From Blasia pusilla (lineage: Eukaryota; Marchantiophyta; Marchantiopsida; Blasiales), in the NCBI GenBank assembly GCA_050084515.1, contig CM114271.1:10912001-10976000 (forward strand): a DNA stretch of 64,000 nucleotides, in the 5' to 3' direction. Of this stretch, positions 32,200-43,300 are shown one piece after another (within the stretch, counting starts at the first letter, position 1; every line of letters starts with the position of its first letter). A program made the position numbers and the translations under genes. Below the pieces are notes generated by a model. The model ran no database searches and was not told where the DNA came from. It saw only the letters and a program-made list of their open reading frames with translations.

Positions 32200-34000
32200 G
32201 TAATTCCGTGACGACACACCCGGCCTCAGGCATACTCAACACTCAGACTCACCATGAGCCTTCCAACTAACTCACCTAAGCTACTAATACTCTTGGGTCA
32301 TACACGTGATCCTTACTCGGCAACCGCCATATATCCACCAACATGCTACACATGAAAGGAGTCTACACTTGCCACCATCACTACACCCATCTAACACCCA
32401 CCTAACACCAGCAACTACCCGATACCCACCACTCTCAATCACACAAGATAAGTGCAAGAAAAGGGACTCAAATGGGTAAAGTGAACACGCCCTCCAACCT
32501 ACTGCACCGTCAACACTCACTCCTCCATGTGGTACGGCAACCTCCGCAACACAACACTCTCCTCGACCAACACGTCGAACGTCCCATTAGCAGATGCGGA
32601 CTGCCCGTCGGCATTAGCACCAGTATCTCCACCACTAACACTCCAACCCAATTTTTGGTGTGGATCACTTGTCTCACCCCCAGTCAACAGCAAAAATTTC
32701 GTCGCCACCCCCAACTATAGTATCAACTCGTCGAACGGTGTAACCGCCTACCGCATCCGCCCAACCATGTAACCCTTGTCCAACCGTGCCCCCTACCTGG
32801 TATGCTCCAACCACATACCCAATTACTACGTTGTCCATCCTGCCATGGTTGTACCACGTCGCCCATCCTACCATGTTCAACTCCTACTCACCCGGTCCCA
32901 ATCATGTTCTGAACCTCTACTCTTCAAATAAATACTAGCCCCCACACGACGCTCTGCGTTCCTGCCACCTCCTTACTCACACCTTTGTTAATTCCTTCCG
33001 AGCCCAGGTGCGCTGCCCTATGGAGCCGCGCTCATCCCTTTCTCCTTTTGACCAACCCTAAATGTGGGTTTAAACCAACCCTAAACCGCACCTCTCCCAA
33101 CACCTCCCAATCCCTTACTTCTGTCCTCCAGCCCTATGTGGATGCCTTCCGCAGCTCCGCTCCCCAGCCTCCGTCCGACTCCTCTGCTTCCTTCCTCGGC
33201 CCCTACCTTAGAGCCTTAAATGCGGGGGAAGGGGGCATGGCCCGCGCCCCTATGCCTCTCCTCTAACCTTGGAGCCTTAATGGCTCTTGGCCCCTTGCCT
33301 AGCCGCGGCCCTAGCCCCCTCATGCAAACTTACCCTCCTCTCTACATCTAAGGGCACGTGGCCCTATCCGGGCTCCCCACAACCTCAAAGCTCCCTTGCC
33401 CCGACTTCATTACAGCCCGGCCCTTCCTTCCAATCGCGGCGCCACTAGCCCCTCAACCTCCCAACTTCATCGGACCTGCAGCGGCGCAGTCTCGACTATC
33501 CCTACATATTCTGGCATGTGTCCCTATGGATGCGGACCTCATCACGTGCCCTACGTAGCCGTATTTCTACGCCGGCGGTCGGATCTCACTGTACACGTAT
33601 ATCATACCCACGTGCACCCATGTACCAACTGTAAGTACCACGTATCTCCTACACAATCACACACGTCTATGCAAGAGAGGCGTTCCTAAGGCTCAACATG
33701 AGAAAGATGGCTTGAGAAAGCCATCTCTCTCACTCTTATACCCAAAAATAGCCTCCAAATGGTAACTTCCGTGCATAGGTTATTGGGTGACTGTTGACTC
33801 GGTCAACGGGTCACCTGATAGCCTAAAACCAAAATAGGGAAATCTCCATAAACAACGTTCCGGACACAATAGAACTGTTGCTAACCTCATCCGACATCCC
33901 GGGATGAAGTTACACCCGAATAGCCCGCTGACTCTCGACTGGATAGAACTCTACCTTTGTCAAAATAAGATATGACAGGGGATAGATGGGCGACAAGCTA
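32200..34000 (-). mobile_element. Leader/LTR of the minus-strand Ty3-like copy
   Basis: This is the inverted equivalent of 25,600-27,340. Matches include GGGACTCAAATGGGTAA near 32,463, AAATGCGGGGGAAGGGGG near 33,220 and GAGAAAGATGGCTTGAGAAAGCC near 33,700. With the plus-strand copy at 25.6-29.0 kb it forms a large inverted pair meeting at 28,984/28,985. Confidence 0.6.
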
Positions 34001-34029
34001 GGGTTCCACAGTTGTTCACATTGTCAGAG

Positions 34030-34920
34030 GCACTACACACACCATCGATGGTGCCTACAAGTTAGGCAAGTGCGTCGACCTCACAAGGAGCTGGAGTGGC
34101 ATCTCCTATGGCTCGAGTGGAGTTAGTGTCAACCACAATATTGGAGGTGGCAACCAGGGTGAGCCAGGCTCCGTTATTTTCTGCCATAGAGTTGGCAAGG
34201 CTGGGAGTTGGACCAGCTGAGGTGTTTCGGTTGGTCGCCATGTTGTGTGAACGTGGAGAGATGACTGCCTCTTGTTCAGAGGTAGTTGAGGAGGTGGTGG
34301 ACTTGCCCTCAGAGCACGTGCCCGGGACGTCCACCATAGAGTCATAGCATGCGGCGGCGGCAAAGTTGGTAGATATGCCAACTCGACCGGCCATAGAGCG
34401 GGCCATGGTGACACCTGGCGTGGTGTTATTGGATGCTTTCTAATTTAATTTTACCCAATGCAGGTTAAACTCGAGACTCTGGTGGAGGCCTTTTTGTCAT
34501 TGTATGTAACCGAGGTGGAGTATTTGGCTTGGTTAGTCCGACACGGACAATGTATCACCCGCAGCATGTCCTACTTGATTCGGGAGCATAGCCCTTGATG
34601 TTAGGGAAGGCGGCGTGTTTAGCGTTGGGGTTCCGAAAGGCTGACATTGAACCTTGTCCCTTCTAGATACATACCTCAATTGGGGGTGTGTTAGCCGCAT
34701 AGTATATGACTCGACAAGAGATAGTTGTCAAAGTCCAGCCAGAGCATGCGATAGATAGTGCTATGGTGTGCACACGTGCGATTACGACACCAAATGAGTC
34801 CTACGATGTGTTGGTGGGGAGTACAGTGTTATATCCCCTAGGATTCATCCTTGACTTTTAGGAGGAGACATTGCTTATCGGCGAGAGTGGCGGTCAGGTG
34901 ACGGGCGGATGACTCAATTA
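34030..34920 (+). pseudogene. Ty3-like linker and aspartic protease
   Basis: The plus-strand linker (LEVATRVSQAPLFSAIELAR, VGPAEVFRLVAMLCERGE) leads into a retropepsin-like domain: YHPQHVLLDSGA at about 34,553-34,590, a stop, PLMLGKAACLALGF, IHTSIGGVLAA and YDVLVGSTVLYPLGFILDF. DSGA is the expected catalytic motif. A TAG directly follows GA, and another stop lies before the EETLLIGE segment. The homologous minus-strand stretch at 30,332-29,615 has the same order. The methyltransferase pseudogene follows on the same strand. Confidence 0.75.
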
Positions 34921-35229
34921 TGTGCAATTTAGGGGATGAGGGGGTTGACCACGAGACGAGTGTGTGACCATGTTGGAATCTTTCACAAGTAGTGTTAGCT
35001 GGCCGGGAGAGTTATCGGAGGGGAACACACATACGGAGGATGTCCCAGTGGCTAATATTCCCACACAAAGACATGCCATGGCGAGTGTCTCTTCCCATGT
35101 TGGTGAGACCTCTTCACCATTGTGGGGTACAACTCGAGAGCTATAGAGGAGTGCCAACGACCTCGTGAGGCAGGAGTGGAATCATGCCTTTATCCCGGAG
35201 CAACGAGAGTCAAGTGGCGATCAGACTCC

Positions 35230-36280
35230 TGGAGTGGAGACGTGACACCACTGGATACCACACCTATTGTGTGGGACTATCCAGAGGAGGGTGTTAGGAT
35301 GCTAGATGTCTTCCGAGGGATTAGCACCAGATTAGCTGCGATGTTGCAGGCGAGCATACGGGTGCATTAGTACCTTTACGTGGAGAGAGATGAGACCACG
35401 CGGCGAGTATCATCACGTTACTTGGAAAAATTGGTCGAGAGGTATCCTCAATTGTTGCTAGTATCTACAGTACGGGGGTATCATCATACACTACCCGCCG
35501 ACATCTCTTTGGTGGTGGTGGGGGGGGGCGGGGGCAAGATCTTGATAGAGTTGGCACCATTCATTTGGTGATTTTTGGATGGCCATAGTAGGATCATTCA
35601 TCACTTGGCCAAGGGTTTGGATTGCAAGATCCAAAGTCAGGGATGTTTTGGGAGATGCTACGAGTAGTGGGACACTTGTAGGAGAGTCAGACATGTTCTC
35701 CAACGTACATTTTGGAAAACGTGTCATTTTTTGGAGAGACTCGTGCACGTGTGATGACGAGTGTGCATCAAGTGAGGTCTTGGTTGGGACCTGCTATGTT
35801 GTTAGATGCAGCAAGTGTTGGATCACACGCCCACCGTCCACGACTATGGTACATGAACTTGATACCATCAGAGGTATTGAGTCGAGCACACGATGGAGTC
35901 TAGAGAGCACCACATCTCACAATGGATGTTATTCAGGTGGTGACGCGGGATGATAGATCACCGTTGGCGATAGCAATAGGGTGGGGGAGTTGAGGGGAGC
36001 CTTACCTACGTTGGTGAGCTTCCCAGCGTCCTATGCCTTTTGTTAGGGAGGGCCAGACATGATTTGGGATGAGATGACCTGAGTATTGGAGGAGCCTATG
36101 GCAGATGAGCGCGAGTGCGCCATGGGGTTCACTACCAGTACATCGACGGTGCCAAGTATGATTGGAGCATCACGAAGACAGGTGTTAACGTTGGGACAAG
36201 CGATGGACCTCAATTGTCTCACATGGATAGTCAACCTAGGTATGGCTGAGCAGAGATGGATGCGAGTGTCATCCATGCTG
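35230..36280 (+). pseudogene. Retrotransposon-borne DNA cytosine-5 methyltransferase (DNMT3-like), inactivated
   Basis: The motif order of a C5-methyltransferase is readable across frames. Motif I: GVRMLDVFRGISTRLAA (35,290-35,345). Then a stop at 35,368 and YLYVERDETTRRVSSRYLEK. A frameshift in the G-run at 35,521-35,534. Motif IV: VIFGWP, where the expected catalytic Cys codon is TAG (35,586-35,588). Then GLQDPKSGMFWEMLRVV. Motif VI: ILENV (35,708-35,722). VRSWLGPAMLLDAASVGS. Motif VIII: AHRPRLWYMNL. Then LTMDVIQVVTRDD, a frameshift near 35,985, and LPTLVSFPASYA. EEPMADERECAMGF. Motif X: LGQAMDLNCLTWIV. It lies downstream of the protease and upstream of where RT should start, so it was probably part of the polyprotein. 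It is cut by the copia LTR at 36,281. Confidence 0.8.
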
Positions 36281-36590
36281 TAGTGGAAAACTGCTAAAGA
36301 AGCATAACTGGTGGGAAACGACTCTCACACTCACACACCACCATGGAGAACAAAATTTGCAATGAGAGAATGAGTGGAGGCTGGTCCCCTTCTCAATTAT
36401 GTAGGGTATGTACAAGCAATCCTAACCCTAACCTTAACCATAGTCTCGAGTTAGACTAAGTGTGATTAACTAATCCTAGTTAAGATAATCGCGCTTAACT
36501 CACTAACCAAGATTAAGCTTCCCTACTTCGTGTGAGTACAAAATATAGCAGTTCAGGTGTCTCATGAGCTTGACTATAACTCAATCTTCA
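36281..36590 (-). mobile_element. Ty1/copia 3' LTR (~310 bp)
   Basis: In element orientation it starts TGAAGATTGAGTT at 36,590 and ends near 36,281 (AGTTTTCCACTA, with a small change against the CCACA end at 5,034). It matches the LTR at 4,726-5,034. The GAGGGGGAGT polypurine tract precedes its start. Confidence 0.85.
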
Positions 36591-36591
36591 A

Positions 36592-36602
36592 TACTCCCCC
36601 TC
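36592..36602 (-). other. Copia polypurine tract
   Basis: Minus-strand GAGGGGGAGTA lies directly before the LTR start and primes plus-strand DNA synthesis in LTR elements. Confidence 0.8.
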
Positions 36603-39600
36603 AAGCTCATATCAATATCTCTAACACCTAAATAATTTCTTAACATCTCAAACTTATCTCTAGACAATGCCTTTGTAAAGATGTCAACAATTTGCTGATC
36701 TATACCTATATACACAAGATCAATTTCTCCTGCAAGTACTTTCTCTCTCATAAAATGATAAGGTGAGGTTTTCAAGATGCTTGCATAAATTGGCTCACAA
36801 GGCCAACAACATAGCTCAAATCTAGTGTGGTTATAGTTAGATAGATTAAACTTCCAACCATATGTCTGTACATATTAGAATCTGCAAGCAGCTCTTCTTC
36901 ATCCACTCTTAGCTTGACATTGGTCCAACAGTGTAGAGATTGGCTTACAAGCGGTCATATCATATTTTGAAAGTATATGAAGAGCATATTATCGTTGTAG
37001 TAACCACATGCTCTCTCCAACCTTAATAAACTCAATATTAAGGAAGTACTTGAGTTCTCCCAAGTCCTTCATATCAAATTTTGCTTATAACTTAAGCTTA
37101 ACGTGTTGTACCATTTCTTCATTACTCCCAATAATCAGGAGATTGGCAACATACAACACAATGAGAACCGTATGATCTTGTCCTCTCAAGACATATAACG
37201 AGGAGATAGAATCACATATCCTAAAACCCAACTCTTGTATGACGTATATAATCTTGCCATACCAAGCTCTTGGAGCTTTTTGAGCCCGTATAGAGCTTTC
37301 TTCAACTTGCATACGCGAAATGGAAACTTGGGATGCTCGTATCAAAGTGGTTGAGTCATATATACCTCCTCGTATAGATATTCATTCAAGAAGGAATTCT
37401 TGATGTCCATGTGATATAATGTCCACTTCTTACTTATTGCAACTGCAACCAGTATTCTTGTAGTCACCATCTTTGCAACATGGCTAAATGTTCCTCATAA
37501 TCGATGCCATATTGTTGTGCATAGCTCTTAGCCACCAATCTTGCTTTGTATCTATTAATTGTACCTTCATGATTGCGCTTGATTTTGTAAAAATATTTGC
37601 AACCAATAGCTTCCTTACCTGAAGGTATATCAACCAGCTCCCATGTCTGTTGACGTCTTAATGCAGCAAGCTCTTCCTCCATAGCTTCAATCCATTCGAA
37701 TTTACTTGCAGCTTCTTCAAAATAACTGAGTTCCTGTTCTTAAAGGGTAGTAATCAAATATGCATGATGTATCGTAAGAAAACCTTCATTTATGAATCTA
37801 TGAAGTGGATGAGTAACTCTATTTGATCTACGAAGTTGTTGTTCAAAGGTAGATGCCTCTAACACTTGACTTGAGCCCTGACTAGTGTTAACAGATTGAA
37901 TACGTACTCTTCTCGTCCATGGACTCACAGATTTAACTGATGAATCTAAAACCTCTCCTAATCTTGCACTAGTACTTGGGGAAGTTGAAGACAATGTTTG
38001 TTGGTTTACAGTCATATTCTCCCCCTCAACAGACGAGTTTAGAGATGGAATAGGCTCAGATGGAGCATACCATGACTTTAGCTCATCAAAGACAACAATA
38101 CGACTAATAACAAACTGCCTAGAGGATGGAATGTAGCACTTATACCCCTTAGTTCCATCTGTATAGCCAATGAAGATACATCTTTTAGACTTGGGGTATA
38201 ATTTTTGACGTCTCTCAGAAGGAACATGAGCATAACAAATACAACCAAATACTTTCAAGAAGGAGAAATCAGGTTTATTTCCTATGAAGACTTCGAATGG
38301 GGTTTTATCATGAACTCCTCATGTTGGAGTTTGGTTGATTAAGAAGAGTGCACATGCTATAGCCTCTGCCCAATACACCTTAGGCATATTCTTCTCATTC
38401 AGCATAGCTCGTGCCGCTTCAGTAATATGTTGATTCTTCCTCTCACCCACTCCATTCTGTTGTGGAGTGTGACGACAAGTCACTTGACGTTGGATGCCAT
38501 TCTAACGTAAATAATTATCAAACTCTATTGAAGGATACTCTCCTCCTCCGTCACAACGCAATTTCATAATGTGTTCTCTAGTTTGCTTCTCTACACGAAC
38601 TCTGAATGTTTGGAACTCTGAGAATACCTCTAACTTGGCGTTCAGAAAGTATACCCATATATATCTAGAGAAATCATCAATAAATGAAACAAAGTATTGG
38701 CAACCACTAAGGCTATGTTGTGATGCTATCCACACATCACTATGGATCAACTCCAATATCGTGGATGCTCTTCTACCTTGCTTTGGAAAATGAAATCTAG
38801 CTTGTTTTCCAAATTGGCAAGCAGGACATAGCTCTAACGTAGCAAGACTCGCTAATTCATATGTCCAATTCTTTTATGCCACACATTTAGATTTGTGACT
38901 TGTTGGATGGTTTGACCATACATTGTTGTTTGAATCTCTGGCATAGAAACATCTAATTTGAACATTCTGCCAGATCTAGTTCCTTTGGCTATCGTAGTCT
39001 CGTCATCCATTGTTTCAATGAAACAACCATTTGCGTTAAATTTCACTTGATAACCCTGTTCTACTATCTGTCCTACACAGATCAGGTTTCTTGCAATGGT
39101 AGGAATATAGAAAATATTTCCAAGAGCATAAAGACCATCTAATGCTATTGGAACTTTACCGGTTGTGTGATATGATGTTGAGTGTCATCTCCTGTGAGCA
39201 CAATTGTAAGATCTTTCACCAGCTCCAAACTACTAAACCATTTAGCTTGTGAGGTCATGTGATTTGATGCACCAAAGTCAATGTACCAAATCTATTGTCG
39301 AATCTTTCTTGATGATTGCTCCCATATGATGAGTCATAACCAAGAGATGCTCCGTTTATGAATGTTGTTGTTCTTGGTACTACTCTTGGTGTTGCTGCTC
39401 CACATAGTTTTGTTGTTGTAAGGCTCATGTTCTCATATCTGCCTTCTTTTTGAAATAAAACTTTGCATAGTGACCCTTTATCCCACAGTAATTGCAAGAT
39501 CTAAGGACCTTTTGTTGTTGACCTCGACCCCAACGGTTTCCACCATCACCACCTTGTGATTGTGTCTAGTACTGATTCGTAGTTGATTGAGTGACGTTAT

Positions 39601-40316
39601 ATTGAGTGCCTCTTCCTCCATATGCTTGATATCCACCACGAACATGGAAGCTTCTGCCACGATCCTTACCTCGACCCCTGCCTCTGTTTGATCCATAATC
39701 TGCAAATAGCGCACTCTCTTGTAGGTATGACAAGCTGCCGCTGCCTACTAGGCACGTCTCTTCACTGATTAACAGTGGAACTAACTCTTGAAAGGTTGGA
39801 TACTTCTCTCTCATGAAGATAGAGGTCTCAAAGGACTTATAATCCTTGGGAAGGCCTTGAAGAGTGAAAAAAATTAGATCATCATCTTCTACTATCACTC
39901 CAATGCTATTCAACTGATCAACAATATGTCTGATACTCAAAATATAATCATTGATGCTCTACGATCCTTTCCTCACTTCATTCAATTTCCGTTTCAATTG
40001 AAGCTTTCTGGCCTTTGTAGATATCTAGAATAGCTTTTCCAATGCATCCTAGGTCTCCTTCGGAACATCAACATCTTGAATGTGACCTATCATTGGCGAA
40101 TTGATTGTTATTGAAATGTAGTGGATTACTTGCCTTGTGCGTTTGTTCCAGACGCGAACATTCAAGTCTATTGAGTCACCTTCTCGCTTGGCCTCATCAC
40201 CTGTGACAAGCTCCCAAAGTTCTTGATCAATCAGAAATTGTTTCATGTAAAACTTCCAGACATTGTAATTCTGCTTCTCTAGCTTCGTGCCTATGATTGC
40301 TGTTGAGGAATATTCC
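36603..40316 (-). pseudogene. Ty1/copia gag-pol remnant, no 5' LTR
   Basis: Minus-strand order: gag (from ATG 40,316; MEYSSTAIIGTKLEKQNY, WKFYMKQFLID), UBN2-type core near 39,940 (VDQLNSIGVIVEDDDLIFF, LPKDYKSFE), a CCHC-like knuckle near 39,490, protease/pre-integrase (LNVWHKRIGHM near 38,870), integrase (HSDVWIASQHSLSG, FIDDFSRYIWVYFL, DGGGEYPSIEF), KVFGCICYAHVPSERRQK, reverse transcriptase (QQTWELVDIPSGKEAIGCKY, VLYVANLLIIGSNEEM) and the tail of RNase H (REKVLAGEIDLVYI, QIVDIFTKAL). The RT box reads VAN where YVDD is usual. Between SQFMQAS and SPYHFMREKV near 36,790, about 100 residues of RNase H core are missing. Stops and frameshifts occur throughout. The 5' LTR is absent; gypsy sequence starts directly before the gag ATG. 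Confidence 0.85.
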
Positions 40317-43300
40317 ATGACGAACAATTTTACTCCCAAACAAACGTATGTGCTTCGCTTGTGTACCAAAAGCTCATAACGTATGTGCTTCGCTTGTGTT
40401 CGCTTGAAGTCACACAACAACTCTTGCGCGTGTTCCAAATCCGCCTCCGCAATCCAAGTCGCCTCCTTCACATGGTAGCCCTTCCATTTTACCAAGTATT
40501 CATACTTGTTGGCCCGACACCTCGAACGTAAGATGGTCTCCACCTCGAACTCCGGCTCCTCATTTACGATGACCGGATGCGGTCTCACCACCTGTCTCCG
40601 CTCGAAACGTCCATTATCTTGAAGGTATTTCTTCAATAATGACACATGAAAGGTCGGGTGAATCTTGAACTCGTCCGGCAGTCTCAACGTATACACATCC
40701 TCAAACGGGTTTGCCACAATCACATACGGTCCAGCATACTTGGCAGACAGCTTTGTGGACAACTCTTTCGGAAGAGTGAGATTCTTCACACTCAACCACA
40801 CTTGTTCTCCGACTTGGAATCGTACTTGGCGCCGACTCTTGTTAGCATGCTTCACGTACCTCATTTGAGCCTTTGCAAGACTTCGCCTCGCGCTCACTTC
40901 TCGTTCTCGCATCTCTACCAACAAACTTTCTACCGTCGCTTGTCGTGTTCGTGCCAATGTAGTACCCTTCGAAAGGGCTAGATCAAGAGGCCCTTCTAGC
41001 TCTCGTCCATTTGCCAGGAGAAACGGAGATTCTCTGTTGCGAGCACGCTTGGTCGAGTTGTAGCGAAGATTCCGCCATGCTCACCACTTGACCCAATCGC
41101 GTTGATCAAAGACGACATAATTCCTCAAGTCTTGATTCACGATAGAGTTTACCTTTTTCACCGGTCTGTCCATCCGTCGTGGGTGGAAAGCCGTCATGAA
41201 ACTCAGCTTGGTCTTAAACCTTCTGAACAAGTGCTTCCAGAAAGCACTGGTAAACTTTGGATCCCGATCTGAAACAATGCTCCTCGGCAAACCATGAGCA
41301 CGCCACCAGCTATCGAGGAATAGTTGCGTTGTCGTATACGCCGTTGCGGAATCCACCGTCGGCACGAATCTCGCCAACTTGCTAAACCGATCAACAATCA
41401 CAAGTATAGCGTTGTATCCCCAGATTCGGAAGACTCGTGATAAAATCCATACTCACACTTTGCAAGGGTCCTTCGGGATCGGCAAGGGATGCAAAGACAA
41501 GCCCTGTTTCTTATCATAAGAGACTCTATTCGCTGGCGTGTCACATGGTCTTCACATATTGAGCAACATCCTCCTTCATGTTGGGCCAAAAGAACCGCTT
41601 GGACAGAACAACTAGCGTAGATTTCTCTCCTTTATGTCCTGCCAAGGGCCCGTCGTGACATTCCGCTAACACCTTGGTTCGCATTCCCGCCTTGCCCTAC
41701 ATAGATCCTACTGTTTGAACCTTAGTAAACCGTGCACCTCAAACTTATGTTGGCCACCTTCTCACCCCGCTTCAACTTCCTCAAGTATTCCCCGCTTGAG
41801 CATCCTTCATATATCCTTCACTTAATCCTTCTCTCCAGATCTGTTTCCTTAGGGAACATTGCTCTCAAAACTGTGTGTCGTCGATGGCATGTGTTCCTCC
41901 TTGCGACTTAACGATCCGGGAATCACATTATCTTTACCTGGCTTGTGGATCAACTCTACATCCATCAGCGCCAAGGTATCATGCCACCGTAGTTGTTTCG
42001 GTGTCACTCGATCCTGGGTCTCAAAATACTTGAGTGATATATTATCGGTGAATACTCGAGTCCTGTGGAGCCCTAGATAATGCCGCCACTTCCTCAAGCA
42101 ATGTACCACCGCGAACAACTCTTTCTCGTGAGTAGGCCATCTCCTTTCAGTATCGCTAAGCTTCTTGCTCTCATATGCCACCGGTCTCCCTTCTTGCACC
42201 AACATTCCTGCAACCGCGAAATCACTAGCATCGGTATGCACTTCGAACGGTTTGTCAAACTCCGGCAGCTTTAACACTGGTTCCTGCGATAGAATCTGCT
42301 TCACTCGGTTGAATGCCTCATTAACTTCCTGGGTCCAAGTTGTGTTGGCAAACTTTGCCGTCCAATCCGTGAGAGGTCTCACAATTCCCGAAAAGTTTTT
42401 TACATAAGTACGGTAAAATTGCACCGCACCTATGAACCTCCTCATCCCCTTTACAGTGGATGGGGGTTCCCACTCGGAAATCACTTTTACCTTTTCCATG
42501 TCTGGACTGACGCCATCTGCACTGACCACGTGACCCAAGAATTTGATCTTACTCAAACCAAATTCGCTCTTCTCTACATTCGCATACAGCTGATTTGCCC
42601 TTAGCTTAGACAAGACCGCTCTCACATGTCGAACGTGCTCCTCTAGTGACTTCGAATAGATAAGTATATCATCGATATAGATGATAACATACTCATCCAT
42701 TTCCTTGTGAAAAATGGAGTTCATCAATGTGGTGAACGTCGGAGGCGCGTTACATAGACCGGAAGGCATCACTACAAACTCAAAGGAACCGTATCTCGTC
42801 CTGCACGCAGTCTTCTCCACATCTGCCTCGGCAATCCGAATCTGGTAATATCCTCGACTTCAAGTCAATCCTACTGAAATATCTCGCTTTGCCGCCTATC
42901 AAAGAGATCATCTATCCTTGAAGAGGATAATTGTTCGAACCGTCACTTTGTTCAAAGGCACGGTAATCAACACACACCTCATCTTTCCATCCTTCTTCTT
43001 TACAAAGAGAACAGGTGCTCCATAAGGTGACTTGCTAGTCCTAATGTAACCCTTTTCCAAGAGCTCACTTAACTGCTTTTTCAACTCAAGAAGTTCCTCC
43101 TGATTCAACCTATATGGTGCTTTTGAAGGCGGTTGGGAACCGGGTATGATCTCTATCTTATGATCTACGGCTCTATGCGGCGGAAATTCAGTCGGAAGCT
43201 CATTTGTCAAGACATCCTCAAACTCCTTGACCACTTCCTGGAGTGGTTCTGGGATTCCCCTTGAAGCAGCGTCCTGATCTCTGCGTATACTGCTTGTAGC

